This document shows positions 32,870 to 42,950 of a DNA stretch of 64,000 nt, one piece after another (position 1 is the first letter of the stretch; each line of letters opens with the position of its first letter). Below the pieces are notes generated by a model, which had not been told where the DNA came from, did no database searches, and worked only from the letters and a program-made list of their open reading frames with translations. Origin of the DNA: Prevotella sp. (GTDB lineage: Bacteria > Bacteroidota > Bacteroidia > Bacteroidales > Bacteroidaceae); assembly GCA_017617615.1 (NCBI GenBank), contig JAFZVV010000003.1, forward strand, positions 62,001 through 126,000, read 5' to 3'. The position numbers and the translations under genes are program-made.

Positions 32870-33940
32870 ATGTCACGCGACATTTATTTCCCCGCCGAAT
32901 GGCACCCACAGAGTGGGGTACAGCTTACCTGGCCCCACGCCGGCACCGACTGGAGAGACTGTCTCGACGAGATTACCGAGACATTCTTGCAGTTGGCGAA
33001 AGCCATTACCGGTCATGAGCACCTGCTTGTGGCCACTCCCGACGTGTGGGGTTTGCGCGTGCTGCTCTCGCAGCATCTCACTGGCGAAGAGATGCACCGC
33101 GTGCTCTTCTGCCAATGCGACACCAACGACACGTGGGCCCGCGACCATGGTGCCATTACCCTGCTCCGCCATACCCCTGACGGTACGGTACCCCTGTTGC
33201 TCAACTTCAAGTTCAACGGTTGGGGCGGGAAGTTCCCTTCCGACCTCGACGATGCCATCACCGAAGAGGTATCGAACCATGGTTTGTTCCATGTGCCCCT
33301 GACCGACCATACCGACTTCGTGCTTGAGGGCGGAGCGATAGAGACCGACGGCCATGGCACCCTCTTCACCACCAGTATGTGCATGCTGGCTCCCCACCGC
33401 AACCAACCCCTCACACAAGACGAGATAGAGAAGCAGCTGAAGACGATGTTGTATGCAGACCGTGTAGTATGGATAGACCATGGCAGCCTGCAGGGCGACG
33501 ACACCGACGGGCATATCGATACCATCGTACGCTGCGCCCCCGACGACACCCTACTCTATGTGGGTTGTGACGATGCCGGTGACCCCCAGTATGACGATTT
33601 CCTCGCCCTGGAGCACCAACTTCAGACATTGCGTACTGCCGACGGGCGTCCCTATCGCCTGCTCCGCCTGCCCATGCCCCACCCCATTTACGATGATGGC
33701 TACCGCTTGCCAGCCACCTATGCCAATTTCCTGGTCATCAACGGTGCGGTGATTGTGCCTACCTATGGCCAAGCCTCCAACGACGACGTGGCAGCTGCAG
33801 TCATCGCCCAGGCCTTCCCTGGCCGTGAAATCATCCCTATCGATGCCACCACGGTGATACGCCAGCATGGGTCGCTCCACTGCCTCACCATGCAATATCC
33901 CGACGGCGCGCTGGTGAAGCCCAACCCCGTGAATATCTGA
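32870..33940 (+). CDS. aguA: Agmatine deiminase
   Basis: 356 residues from the ATG at 32870 (a TTG three codons upstream is less likely). Signatures of the peptidyl-arginine-deiminase-like family: FPAEWHPQSGVQLTWPH, DTWARDHGAI, FVLEGGAIETDGHGT, IDHGSLQGDDTDGHIDTI, and the catalytic Cys in HGSLHCLTM. It hydrolyses agmatine to N-carbamoylputrescine and ammonia. aguB follows after 30 bp, so both putrescine-forming steps are encoded together. Confidence 0.95.
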   Translation: MSRDIYFPAEWHPQSGVQLTWPHAGTDWRDCLDEITETFLQLAKAITGHEHLLVATPDVWGLRVLLSQHLTGEEMHRVLFCQCDTNDTWARDHGAITLLRHTPDGTVPLLLNFKFNGWGGKFPSDLDDAITEEVSNHGLFHVPLTDHTDFVLEGGAIETDGHGTLFTTSMCMLAPHRNQPLTQDEIEKQLKTMLYADRVVWIDHGSLQGDDTDGHIDTIVRCAPDDTLLYVGCDDAGDPQYDDFLALEHQLQTLRTADGRPYRLLRLPMPHPIYDDGYRLPATYANFLVINGAVIVPTYGQASNDDVAAAVIAQAFPGREIIPIDATTVIRQHGSLHCLTMQYPDGALVKPNPVNI

Positions 33941-33970
33941 AACCTATACGTTCCTTATCCTTTCCCAACT

Positions 33971-34855
33971 ATGAAACAACTGAAAATAGGGATTGTGCAA
34001 CAGCACAACACCCCCGACATCAACGATAACATGCGTCGGCTTGCCGAAAGTATCACCGCCCTTTCCAAGCAGGGAGCCCAGCTCATCGTACTTCAGGAAC
34101 TGCACAACTCACTCTATTTCTGCCAGACGGAAGATGTGGGAAAGTTTGACCTGGCAGAACCTATCCCCGGTTCCTCGACAGCCTTTTACGGAGCGCTGGC
34201 CCAGCAATGCCATGTGGTGCTGGTAACCTCGCTCTTCGAGCGGCGTGCCCCCGGTCTTTACCACAACACCGCCGTGGTGTTCGACAGCGACGGCAGCCTC
34301 GCGGGCTGTTACCGCAAGATGCACATCCCCGACGACCCCGCCTACTACGAGAAGTTCTACTTCACCCCCGGCGACATGGGGTTCCATCCCATCGACACCA
34401 GCGTGGGCCGCCTCGGCGTGATGGTATGCTGGGACCAGTGGTATCCTGAGGCAGCGCGGCTGATGGCCCTTGCCGGTGCCGACCTCCTCATCTACCCCAC
34501 TGCCATCGGCTATGAGAGCAGCGACACTCCCGAGGAGCAGCAGCGACAACGTGAGGCATGGACTACCGTGCAGCGTGGCCATGCCGTAGCCAACGGCCTT
34601 CCGGTTGTGGCTGTAAACCGTGTGGGGCATGAACAAGACCCGTCGGGCCAGACCCGTGGTATCATGTTCTGGGGAAGCAGTTTTGTTGCCGGTCCTCAGG
34701 GCGAGTTGCTCTACCGCGCCAGTGCCGACGACGAGGCTACCGCCGTGGTGGCCGTCGACCTCGACCACAGCGAGCTGGTGCATCGCTGGTGGCCTTTCCT
34801 ACGCGACCGGCGTATAGACGAATATGGTGATATCGTGAGAAGGTTCAGGGATTGA
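33971..34855 (+). CDS. aguB: N-carbamoylputrescine amidase
   Basis: 294 residues, nitrilase superfamily. The Glu-Lys-Cys triad is visible: Glu in VLQELHNSLYF, Lys in YRKMHIPDD, Cys in GVMVCWDQWYPEA. The segment YEKFYFTPGD is typical of AguB. It hydrolyses N-carbamoylputrescine to putrescine, CO2 and ammonia, completing the route from agmatine. Operon with aguA. Its last 11 bp overlap the end of the convergent MFS transporter gene. Confidence 0.95.
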   Translation: MKQLKIGIVQQHNTPDINDNMRRLAESITALSKQGAQLIVLQELHNSLYFCQTEDVGKFDLAEPIPGSSTAFYGALAQQCHVVLVTSLFERRAPGLYHNTAVVFDSDGSLAGCYRKMHIPDDPAYYEKFYFTPGDMGFHPIDTSVGRLGVMVCWDQWYPEAARLMALAGADLLIYPTAIGYESSDTPEEQQRQREAWTTVQRGHAVANGLPVVAVNRVGHEQDPSGQTRGIMFWGSSFVAGPQGELLYRASADDEATAVVAVDLDHSELVHRWWPFLRDRRIDEYGDIVRRFRD

Positions 34856-36113
34856 TTGAGGTTTTCAATCGTTTTATGGCCATCCATCCTAAGATGGCGA
34901 GGGAGATGATGGCGAGGAGCAACACCACGATGAAAAAGCGGCGATAGCCAAAATAATCCTGCAATGCCCCAGTGAAACAACCCGAGAGGACGAGCGACAT
35001 GATAACCAACGACCAACACATGTCGAAATGCACCTCCTTACATGTTTCACCATTTCCATACATTATATATATAACAAAGGCCGCCATGCCGAATCCGCAG
35101 CACCACTGCTCCACCGACAGGCAGAGGGTGACGAGCCATAACTCCTCGGGCATGACATAGGCCAGGAAGATATAGACGGCATCGGGCACGGTGAACGCCA
35201 ATGCCATCGGCCACCACCATGTCTTCAGTCCATTCTTCCGCAGGCAAGACACGCCCATCACATATCCTGCCATGGCGATAATGGTAGCTACGGAACACCA
35301 TGCGAACCCTATCTCCTGCGGACTGAACGACAGTCCGCCGGTGCTTCCCCTGTCGACGAGGAAGAGCAAGGTGCCTCTCCACAAGAAGAACTCATGTAAG
35401 GGAAATACCAATACGAAGAGCACGAAGAGCCATCTCTTCCCGTCGGCCGTCCACCAATCCGCCAGTTCTTCCCGCCGCTGTCGCCATGCCTCCGCTGCCG
35501 TGTTTTTCTTTCCCGTTTCATGCATCCTGAACACTGCTACCCACAAGAGGAGCGCTGTAGCCATGACGATAGTCGCCCCCGCTTTGAATGCCAGTTGCCA
35601 CGACTCCTCGATGTTCCTCGACACCACTTCCATGTTTCCTGCCAACAGCAGCATCACTCCCATGACGATGACCACTGCCATCAGTTTGCAAGGCACCATA
35701 TATTTCAGTGCGCGGTAGTTCTTCTGTTGCAACGCGCCCCTTTCTGTCTGTACGGCAGCCGTATCGAAACAAGCCCCTGCGAGCGCTGCCACGATCAAGG
35801 CGGTCCACATCGTCCCATTGTCGGGGAAAGATGCGATATGATCTGCCACGACATACATCGCCCCGGCGAAGACAAACAGCGAAATCACCATCCACCATTT
35901 GCACAAGCCCCATGCTCTCACCACCGGCGAGAGCACCGGCCGGAATGCCATGGGCAGCAACAGGAGCGATGTGATAAGCGTAGCTACCATATTACTCATG
36001 CCCAGCCTGTTGAACATCACTAAGGTCACAGCCATGAGCATCACTACCACCATGCCTCTTGCGAAGCATGTCAGCGGCCATGAGGGGTGGATATGGTAAC
36101 TCGTTTGTCGCAT
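34845..36113 (-). CDS. MFS transporter, third gene of the SpoIID-fusion operon
   Basis: 422 residues with about 12 hydrophobic segments and no signal peptide. The layout and size are those of the major facilitator superfamily, distantly like its AmpG-like neighbour, with which it shares RRFFIVVLLLAIISLAILGW / FFIMVMFFCIITF type endings. The substrate cannot be read. It begins 18 bp after the AmpG-like gene, so the two transporters and the fusion protein form one operon; transport of cell-wall fragments or a related sugar is inferred from context. Its 3' end overlaps aguB by 11 bp on the opposite strand. Confidence 0.8.
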   Translation of the reverse strand: MRQTSYHIHPSWPLTCFARGMVVVMLMAVTLVMFNRLGMSNMVATLITSLLLLPMAFRPVLSPVVRAWGLCKWWMVISLFVFAGAMYVVADHIASFPDNGTMWTALIVAALAGACFDTAAVQTERGALQQKNYRALKYMVPCKLMAVVIVMGVMLLLAGNMEVVSRNIEESWQLAFKAGATIVMATALLLWVAVFRMHETGKKNTAAEAWRQRREELADWWTADGKRWLFVLFVLVFPLHEFFLWRGTLLFLVDRGSTGGLSFSPQEIGFAWCSVATIIAMAGYVMGVSCLRKNGLKTWWWPMALAFTVPDAVYIFLAYVMPEELWLVTLCLSVEQWCCGFGMAAFVIYIMYGNGETCKEVHFDMCWSLVIMSLVLSGCFTGALQDYFGYRRFFIVVLLLAIISLAILGWMAIKRLKTSINP

Positions 36114-36131
36114 GGAATACAGGAAATGTGA

Positions 36132-37415
36132 TTAGTCTGTTTTCTTTCCGAAGCCAGGGTCGATCTTGATGAATGCCGTGACAGTAAAAGTGATGATGCA
36201 GAAGAACATGACCATGATGAAGAAGGTAGAGTAACCCACCGCGTCCTTGATCCATCCCGACACCATGCCCGGGAGCATCAGTCCGAGATAGGACAATCCG
36301 GTACAGATAGCATAATGGGAAGTCTTGAACTCACCCTGGCTGTAGTAGAGCATATATAGCGTGAGTGCCGTGAACCCCAAGCCATAGCCGAACTGCTCGA
36401 TGAAGAGACAGGTGCTGATGAGCCACAGGCTACTGGGCTGTACGAAACTGAGGTACACATACACGATGTCGGGCAATGTGATGGCGCAGACAAATGGCCA
36501 CAGCCAACGTTTCAGTCCGTCACGGCTCGCCAGCATGCCACCCACGATGCCACCCAGGAGCAGTCCGATGAGGCCCACGGTACCGTATGCCAGACCAAAC
36601 GCCTCTTTGGTGAGTCCCAGTCCTCCCTCTTCCAACGGCCGGAGCAGGAACGTGCTCGCCATCTTGGTGAGCATGGCTTCGGGGAAGCGATAGAGCAGCA
36701 AGAAGAGCAGCACGAAGACCACTTGCCTGACCGGCACTTTGGTGAAGAACGAGGACAACATCTGCCAGAGGCCATGTGCCACGTCACGTGCTGTCAGCCC
36801 GTCGTTCTTCCTGTCGGCAGGTCTTGGCATAACGAAGCGGTGATAGAGCCAGATGGCGATGAATATGGCGGATAACCCGAAGAAGATGAGGCTCCAGGTG
36901 AACGCCTTGCTTTCGGGGAATATCTTCTGCAACTCCCCAGCCGCCCATACCAGCACGCCCTGTCCGAAGATGACGGCGATGCGGTAGAACGTGTTGCGTA
37001 TGCCTACGAACCATGACTGGTCGTGACTGTCGAGGTCGAGCATATAGAAGCCATCGGCGGCGATGTCGTGCGTGGCACTGGAGAAGGCCATGAGGAAGAA
37101 GAAGAACATCGTGCCCTGGAACCAGAAATCCGTTTTCACCGTGAAGGCGACGCCTGCAAACGCCGCGCCCAGCAGTAGTTGCATGGTGAGCACCCACCAC
37201 CGTTTGGTCTTGAACAAGTCGACAAACGGGCTCCACAGCGGCTTGATGACCCAAGGCAGTCCGAGCCAACTCGTGTAGAGAGCTATTTCGGTGTCGGTCA
37301 TGCCCATTTCCATGTACATCACTACTGCCACGGTCATCACCACCACGTTGGGCAGTCCCTCTGCGAAATACAGCGTGGGTATCCATGCCCACGGATTTCT
37401 CTTCTTTTCCTTCAT
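36132..37415 (-). CDS. AmpG-like MFS permease
   Basis: 427 residues, 12 predicted membrane segments. The start (NPWAWIPTLYFAEGLPNVVV) and the following LGLPWVIKPLWSPFVDL match the AmpG / PAT family conserved N-terminal helices; DIAADGFY and LLLYRFPEAML also fit. AmpG imports anhydro-muropeptides or GlcNAc-anhydroMurNAc released during peptidoglycan turnover. Here it lies 2 bp downstream of a SpoIID-fusion gene, which strengthens a cell-wall recycling role. Specificity is inferred. Confidence 0.84.
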   Translation of the reverse strand: MKEKKRNPWAWIPTLYFAEGLPNVVVMTVAVVMYMEMGMTDTEIALYTSWLGLPWVIKPLWSPFVDLFKTKRWWVLTMQLLLGAAFAGVAFTVKTDFWFQGTMFFFFLMAFSSATHDIAADGFYMLDLDSHDQSWFVGIRNTFYRIAVIFGQGVLVWAAGELQKIFPESKAFTWSLIFFGLSAIFIAIWLYHRFVMPRPADRKNDGLTARDVAHGLWQMLSSFFTKVPVRQVVFVLLFLLLYRFPEAMLTKMASTFLLRPLEEGGLGLTKEAFGLAYGTVGLIGLLLGGIVGGMLASRDGLKRWLWPFVCAITLPDIVYVYLSFVQPSSLWLISTCLFIEQFGYGLGFTALTLYMLYYSQGEFKTSHYAICTGLSYLGLMLPGMVSGWIKDAVGYSTFFIMVMFFCIITFTVTAFIKIDPGFGKKTD

Positions 37416-37417
37416 GC

Positions 37418-40400
37418 TTATTTATATAATTTCTTGATTTCTGCGCCACGATAGTAGTGCAGCAGTATCTTGTCGTAGGAGAAGCCTTTCTCCCCCATCA
37501 TTGCGGCGCCTATCTGGCAGAGCCCCACGCCGTGTCCCCATCCCGCACCGTGCAAGACAAACCGTGCGGGCTGTCCGCCGTCCTCGCCCTCTGTGTCGAT
37601 GACGAACGCCGAACTGAGCAGATGGCTCTTGCTGAGCGCACGCCGTATCTCCAGCTCCTTCCCGATGGTAAGGGAGCGTTGAGTTCCCTCGATACGCAGT
37701 TTCGAGATACGACCGCTGCGTCCGCGCTCCACCACGGTGAGTGCCCTGATGCCGCCAAAATCGGTTTTCAGCTTGTCGGCGATGAGGTGTGCCAGTTCCT
37801 CTTGCGAGATTTCCACCTTCCACCGATAGAAATCGGAGGTCTCGGTGTCGTAGTCGTTGAGCACCTGCTGGAGAACCTTCGTGTCGGAGGTGTTGCAGAA
37901 AGCCTCCGGGCTGTCGAGAATCCATTTCCTAGCGTTCTGCTCCACCCTCAGGTCTATGAGTCCGCCGTCTGCCCTGTCGGGCACCGACCTCAGGTAAGGT
38001 TTCGCGAGGTTGTCCCAGCAATACTGGAATTCCTCTGTCACCCCTCCGCAGCACTTGCTGAAGCGGGCGTCGCAGATGTCACCGTCGTAGACGAGCACCT
38101 GTCCCCTCGTAGCCTCCACGGCAGCAGCCGCTTTCTTTCCCACCGCCCTGGTAATGCCTTGGTAACGCTGGCAGTGGTCGTCGGCGCATACATCGAAGAT
38201 GGTATGGTCTTCACGGTCGTACCATTTGATGATTTCATCCTCTTTCTTGACGAAGGAGAAGAAGTTATCTCCTGCCTGTTTCAGGTTGTTGCGACGCTCC
38301 ATCTGTGCCAGGAGCCAACTGCGTGAGATGACGGCATGCGCCTTGAGCAGTTCGTCGGAAGCCGTTGCCTTCATCTCACTCGATATGACACTGGTGAGGT
38401 ATTCCTCTACGGGCAGCAGGTTGATGGCGCACACCTTGTCGGCCTCGACCACCAACCGCAGTGCCCCACGAAAAGTCTGCACCTCCTTCCGTTCCCAGTG
38501 GAAATCGACACCGATGGTAACGTCGTGGAGCGAGAACGAGGCCTGTGCGTTCTTCGGGACGAACGACAGTTCGCGGTACTGCCGTCCGCGCCATGCTATG
38601 CCTCCCTCGGAAAATGCCACCACCTGCTCTCCCTCTATACTCTCGCCTTTGGCCATATACGGGCTGTTGAGTGAAAAGCGGATGCTCTCGCCGCTGACGA
38701 TGCCCACCGCCACCTGCGGTTCCTTCGTGTTGGTCTTGTCGTTTCGTTTCTCGTCGGTCTTTCCTTTCAGCATATCCACCACGGCAGCCATGTCGCTGTC
38801 GCTAATGGCCACCTCCCTGAGGATATCGATGGCATTCTCGGCACTGATGCGTTCGAAGTCTTCGCGCCGTGGCGTGATGATGAGTCCCGCCATGTCGAGA
38901 GCCCCCGGACTGACGAGCATCTGGCTGTCGCCCTTGTCGTGGTAGCATGCCGGGCGGTGCCGCCGTCGTGGGAACACCACGGTGACGAACTCTTCCTTCG
39001 TCCGCCAACTCACGATATTCATCATGGGTTCCTCGCCATGCTGCCTTTCTGCGTCTTTCACGGCACTGTCGAGCGCCCGGTAAAGTTTTCCGAACAACCG
39101 TTCATCACTCGTCCTGTCCTGGCTTCTGATGAGCAGTGCGTGGCAGGGATAGTCGTCGATGGCATAGATACCGTTGCTTTCATCGATGGTCATCAGCGGC
39201 CGGAGGTTACGGCAGAGCCGTGGCCATGCCGTCTGCAGTGGCAGTTGTCCGGTATTGCCAGCTTGCAGGTGCATGTGGTCGGGTGCTGATGCCCCACACC
39301 GCGGTCCGTTGTAGAACACGGTGATTTCGGGATGAGTCTCGAGCAATTTGCGTATCTCCGTATAGTAGTCGGCGATCTGCTGTGGCTGATGCCGGCGTGC
39401 CGTGATGGTGAAATGCGTATTGAGGATGGGGAAGGGATTCACGAGGATATCCAGTTTCCCGTCGAACGGCTTGACAATCTGTTCCTCCGGCCGGTTTTCC
39501 GCACAGAGGAAACACGGGCGTTTCTCGATGTCGTGTCTGGATATTTTCGCTCCTGTTGACACGATGCGTGCGGGGTTCCACTGCGCCATGAGCGAGATGG
39601 TGTTGTCGTCGTTCTGCAACCACCGTGTCTCCACGGCGTTCAGGTCGCGGTAACGCTGTCTGGCATCCGGCCACAGTTCGAGCTGTCGGTTGAAGAACCT
39701 CGTCAGTGAGTTGTCTTCCTTGTCTTGGGCTTTTCCGTCGGCCATGCGTTGGCGTGCGGCTATCTCGAGTGTGCGCAGTTGGTCCTTATAGGTGTTGTTG
39801 GCGTTGATGCGGTCGATGGATAGCGCGGCATCGCTGTTTCCACCCCACCGGCGGCAGAGGTACAACTCGTCGTAGATTCGTCCGATACGGTATCTGCGGC
39901 TGAATGCCAGTCCCATGGCATAGTCTTCGCCATAGCTGGTATTGGGCAGGAGTATTTGCCGTAGCAGCGGTGTGAAGAAAGCCCGTGGCGCCCCCAGTCC
40001 GTTGATACGGAGCGCGTTGTTGCACCCGTTCTCTTCGGTCCACTCACGATGGTCGATGATTCCCGGAGGCAGTGTGTTGAGGTCGAAGTCGCACATTCTG
40101 TATGTGCCCACCACCATTGCCGCCCGCTGTTTGTAGAAGGCATCGACAATACGTTGCAGTGTCTGGGGCGAGGAATAGAGGTCATCGCTGTCGAGTTGCA
40201 CAGCGAAGCGTCCGCAGCGGTCGTCTACTACGGCGGTGTTCCAGCAACCCCCGATGCCCAGGTCGGTGCGTTCGGGAATGATGTGCACGAGCCGTGGGTT
40301 GTCGTAAGCCCGCAGCAGTTGCGTGGTGCGGTCGGTGGAATGGTTGTCGACGACGATGACATTATAGTCGAACGATGTTTTCTGCGAGAGGGCGGAGTCC

Positions 40401-41200
40401 ACGGCATCGCAGATGGTTTTCTCCCTGTTGAAGACGGGGATGATGACCGATGCCTCGTATTTGAAATCCTGTTCCTTGAAGTCGGGTGTAGTATAGTTGT
40501 TGGTGTCTACCAACGCCCCTATTTCCTTCAGGTGGTTGGTAGCAGCCTTCTCCATTTCTACCTGCACTTCGCGGTTGCGCGGGTTCACATAGTCGAACTG
40601 TTTCTCCCCGCTTGCCCTAAGGTCGATTTCCTGTTCGGTGTATAGGTATTCGTTCAGGTGCAGGAGCGTGCCTTTGCGGCTGATGAAGAGGCGCAGGTCG
40701 TAGATGCCCGCGAACTGGTATTGTGGCAGTTTCTCCTGTCGCATGTAGTCGTGCAGCAGTGCTGACCGTATGAGCAATATCGAACCGAAGTCGAAGTCAT
40801 CGCGGATGCTCCCCTGTTGGTAGTCGATGACAGGATGGCGCATGGTTGTCCCGTTTTCCACAGAGTAGTGGTCGGCATAGACGAGAGCCGCCCCAGCGTC
40901 CTTGGCCACCCTGAGCAGCCGCTCGGCGGCGTACATACCAAGCGTAATGGGCGTATTCTTCGTGAAGAGCATCACGAAGTCGGCCTCAGCATGCTGTTCG
41001 ATGGCAGCAACGGCAACCGACGACTGCAGCCTATCGACGGGCAGCAGGGTGCAGTCGGCAGGACAGTCATTGCCGTGCTGTCCCTCGCCCACGAGCAGGT
41101 AAATATGGTGTATGGTCTTGTCGGCGCGCAGTTGGCTTACTGTCATCTCTGCCACGCGCATGTCGTCGCAAGGCAGGAAGCAGTCGATTTTTCCTCTCAT
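37418..41200 (-). CDS. Fusion of GT2 glycosyltransferase, HxHxQ DUF4922 domain and SpoIID domain
   Basis: About 1260 residues. The frame is open to 41230, but the ATG at 41200 lies beyond the -7 box and is preferred. Residues 1-230 look like a degenerate GT-A fold ([25 protein letters not shown]). Residues 245-480 are a GT2 domain ([28 protein letters not shown] as the DxD metal site). Residues 500-800 match DUF4922: [15 protein letters not shown] with a CxxC, and [12 protein letters not shown], the HxHxQ signature of GalT and Ap4A phosphorylase. Residues 830-1260 are SpoIID/LytB-like ([48 protein letters not shown]). No signal peptide is visible. SpoIID proteins cleave peptidoglycan glycan strands. 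It heads the operon with the MFS genes. Overall function unknown. Confidence 0.88.
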   Translation of the reverse strand: MRGKIDCFLPCDDMRVAEMTVSQLRADKTIHHIYLLVGEGQHGNDCPADCTLLPVDRLQSSVAVAAIEQHAEADFVMLFTKNTPITLGMYAAERLLRVAKDAGAALVYADHYSVENGTTMRHPVIDYQQGSIRDDFDFGSILLIRSALLHDYMRQEKLPQYQFAGIYDLRLFISRKGTLLHLNEYLYTEQEIDLRASGEKQFDYVNPRNREVQVEMEKAATNHLKEIGALVDTNNYTTPDFKEQDFKYEASVIIPVFNREKTICDAVDSALSQKTSFDYNVIVVDNHSTDRTTQLLRAYDNPRLVHIIPERTDLGIGGCWNTAVVDDRCGRFAVQLDSDDLYSSPQTLQRIVDAFYKQRAAMVVGTYRMCDFDLNTLPPGIIDHREWTEENGCNNALRINGLGAPRAFFTPLLRQILLPNTSYGEDYAMGLAFSRRYRIGRIYDELYLCRRWGGNSDAALSIDRINANNTYKDQLRTLEIAARQRMADGKAQDKEDNSLTRFFNRQLELWPDARQRYRDLNAVETRWLQNDDNTISLMAQWNPARIVSTGAKISRHDIEKRPCFLCAENRPEEQIVKPFDGKLDILVNPFPILNTHFTITARRHQPQQIADYYTEIRKLLETHPEITVFYNGPRCGASAPDHMHLQAGNTGQLPLQTAWPRLCRNLRPLMTIDESNGIYAIDDYPCHALLIRSQDRTSDERLFGKLYRALDSAVKDAERQHGEEPMMNIVSWRTKEEFVTVVFPRRRHRPACYHDKGDSQMLVSPGALDMAGLIITPRREDFERISAENAIDILREVAISDSDMAAVVDMLKGKTDEKRNDKTNTKEPQVAVGIVSGESIRFSLNSPYMAKGESIEGEQVVAFSEGGIAWRGRQYRELSFVPKNAQASFSLHDVTIGVDFHWERKEVQTFRGALRLVVEADKVCAINLLPVEEYLTSVISSEMKATASDELLKAHAVISRSWLLAQMERRNNLKQAGDNFFSFVKKEDEIIKWYDREDHTIFDVCADDHCQRYQGITRAVGKKAAAAVEATRGQVLVYDGDICDARFSKCCGGVTEEFQYCWDNLAKPYLRSVPDRADGGLIDLRVEQNARKWILDSPEAFCNTSDTKVLQQVLNDYDTETSDFYRWKVEISQEELAHLIADKLKTDFGGIRALTVVERGRSGRISKLRIEGTQRSLTIGKELEIRRALSKSHLLSSAFVIDTEGEDGGQPARFVLHGAGWGHGVGLCQIGAAMMGEKGFSYDKILLHYYRGAEIKKLYK

Positions 41201-41227
41201 AAATCCGTGTTGTTGTATTGCAAAGCC

Positions 41228-41235
41228 CAAAATTA
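41228..41235 (-). promoter_or_regulatory. -7 box of the GT-DUF4922-SpoIID operon
   Basis: Read on the minus strand TAATTTTG. It covers the upstream candidate start at 41230, so translation more likely begins at 41200. Confidence 0.5.
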
Positions 41236-41340
41236 CAACAAAAAAATGAGAAACCGTGAAGAGGTTCCGTTTTTTATCGTTTTTTCATGGAAAGAGCTTT
41301 CCGTTCATCTGCTGGCGGTATGGAAAACCGTGGCATTATG

Positions 41341-41377
41341 AAAGAAAAAGGTGGCACCGCGTCTTCGCTGTACCACC
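41341..41377 (-). terminator. Terminator of the PepSY-like gene
   Basis: On the minus strand a 13-position imperfect stem GGTGGTACAGCG-AAGA-CGCGGTGCCACC followed by TTTTTCTTT. Confidence 0.82.
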
Positions 41378-41422
41378 CAGCCCCTTTTCATGAGAAAGGG
41401 ACATAGACAAAAACGATATGTT

Positions 41423-41863
41423 TCAATCATCCATCCCGATGAGCATCCCCTGTTTGTTGAACTTCAGGTCAAGGTCGTTGGAGAGTTCGATATCGTACCC
41501 ATAGCGTTCCTTGTCGATCTTGACAATCATCTCACCTGGGAAGTTTGCGTTCACATAAGTAGCGATGGCTTCGGGAACGAGTACGGCGGGCACGGCCTTC
41601 ATCTTGCAGTCTACCTTTTCCCATTCTCCCTTCTTGTCGAAATCGACTTCGGTGCCGTCTTTCAGTCTCACTTCGAATTTCTTCTTCAATCCATCGTTGT
41701 CTTTCTGTGCGAAGAGAATACCGTTGTCGGGGAAATGTGTCTGCAGAAATTCCTTTGCTGCTGCCGGGAGTTGTTCTGGAAGAATCATTTTGCCGTCGGC
41801 AAAACAGGTTGTCACTGCGATCAAGCTCATCAGAGCTACCATGTAAAATCTGATTGTTTTCAT
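41423..41863 (-). CDS. Exported PepSY-like (DUF2874) protein
   Basis: About 146 residues from the ATG at 41863, which gives the signal peptide MKTIRFYMVALMSLIAVTTC. Two repeats of a small beta-lactamase-inhibitor-like / PepSY-like unit follow (LPAAAKEFLQTHFPDNGILF, KKFEVRLKDGTEVDFDKKGE; VPEAIATYVNANFPGEMIVK, YGYDIELSNDLDLKFNKQG). Such periplasmic proteins are common in gut Bacteroidota; their role is unknown, perhaps protein binding or inhibition. Single gene with a TATCTTTG -7 box and its own terminator. Confidence 0.85.
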   Translation of the reverse strand: MKTIRFYMVALMSLIAVTTCFADGKMILPEQLPAAAKEFLQTHFPDNGILFAQKDNDGLKKKFEVRLKDGTEVDFDKKGEWEKVDCKMKAVPAVLVPEAIATYVNANFPGEMIVKIDKERYGYDIELSNDLDLKFNKQGMLIGMDD

Positions 41864-41925
41864 TTTCGTATGTATTTTTTTGTTATTATTTTTTTGTTGT
41901 TTCTCGTTTTTGTCTTTCGACACTG

Positions 41926-41933
41926 CAAAGATA
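41926..41933 (-). promoter_or_regulatory. -7 box of the PepSY-like gene
   Basis: Read on the minus strand TATCTTTG; a TTTG (41955-41958) lies 21 bp upstream, slightly longer than ideal. Confidence 0.5.
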
Positions 41934-42202
41934 GCATCTGTTTTCATGCGATTCCAAATTATTTCCTTCATTTCATCACCATTACATCAGACCGGGAAAT
42001 GAATATCAGACAAGCGAGGCAAAAACCTGTCTTTTCTGTCCGAAAACATGTTAAAGACGGACAAGAAACAACAAAAAAGTGCTAATTTTCAAGTTTTTCA
42101 AAAACGAACATCCTTGTGTTTATGAAAAAAGTAGTAATTTAGAAGCCACGATATAATAAAACGAATATTCATGTCGTATATATAATAAAGGAGAAGAGCA
42201 TC

Positions 42203-42925
42203 ATGAAAAGAGGAAAGAAGATATGCAAGACCCTCAAGGAGGTGCGCATGCAGGTGGCCAGAGCCAACGACATCGAATATGCCCCCACGGAGTGCCACCA
42301 CGAGGGCGACTGCACCGGCACCTGTCCGAAATGCGAGGCCGAGGTGCAGTATCTGGAGCGACAACTGAATCTGCGACGCCAGTTGGGCAAGGCCGTTGCC
42401 GTGGTAGGCGTGAGCATGGGGCTGGCAGCCATCACGGCGTGCAAAACCCACAAGTCGACCCCTATCGAACTTGCTGGCGACGTGGAACCCAACCCTCCCA
42501 TTACCGCAGAGACCGATGGTTATGTGCCCCGTGTGCAGACCGACACCTTTGTCATCGACACGGTGCCCGTTGCCGAGAAGCCCACTGATGCCATCATTGG
42601 CGACAACTCCGAAATCCCCGACACGGTAGACCCACCCACCTACCCCGGTGGCAAAGCAGCCTTGTCGCAGTTCCTCAACGAAAACATCAAGTATCCCAAA
42701 GAGGCAGAAAAGGCGAAGATCGAGGGACGCGTGTTGGTGGGATTCATCGTCGATGTCGACGGTGCCATCTCCGAAGCCCGTATAGAGCACTCCTCCCATC
42801 CACTGCTCGACCGCGAGGCGCTGCGCGTGATTCGTCTGATGCCCGCCTGGAACCCTGCCAAGGAAAAAGCCTCTGGCAAGCCATTGAAGGTGATGTATCA
42901 CCTGCCCGTAAACTTCAAACTGTGA
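42203..42925 (+). CDS. TonB-C domain protein with Cys-rich N-terminus (paralogue 1)
   Basis: 240 residues. Residues about 1-60 are cytoplasmic-looking with a Cys/His cluster, CHHEGDCTGTCPKCEAE, probably a zinc knuckle. Then a hydrophobic segment (AVAVVGVSMGLAAITAC), a Pro/Thr-rich linker, and a C-terminal TonB_C domain (YPGGKAALSQFLNENIKYPK, VLVGFIVDVDGAISEARI, ALRVIRLMPAWNPA). TonB C-termini touch the TonB box of outer-membrane receptors. The N-terminus is unlike classical TonB, which uses a membrane anchor that binds ExbB/D, and no exbB/exbD is nearby. It is the first of three tandem paralogues and probably of an operon. Confidence 0.85.
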   Translation: MKRGKKICKTLKEVRMQVARANDIEYAPTECHHEGDCTGTCPKCEAEVQYLERQLNLRRQLGKAVAVVGVSMGLAAITACKTHKSTPIELAGDVEPNPPITAETDGYVPRVQTDTFVIDTVPVAEKPTDAIIGDNSEIPDTVDPPTYPGGKAALSQFLNENIKYPKEAEKAKIEGRVLVGFIVDVDGAISEARIEHSSHPLLDREALRVIRLMPAWNPAKEKASGKPLKVMYHLPVNFKL

Positions 42926-42950
42926 TTATCCATTCTTACGTATCAAGCCT

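Noticed and set aside
41341..41380. GGTGGCACCGCG on the plus strand looks like a T-box antiterminator word
   Set aside because: On the minus strand it is one arm of a stem followed by a T run, right after the PepSY-like gene; a terminator explains it. No T-box stem I or downstream aminoacylation-related gene is present on the plus strand.
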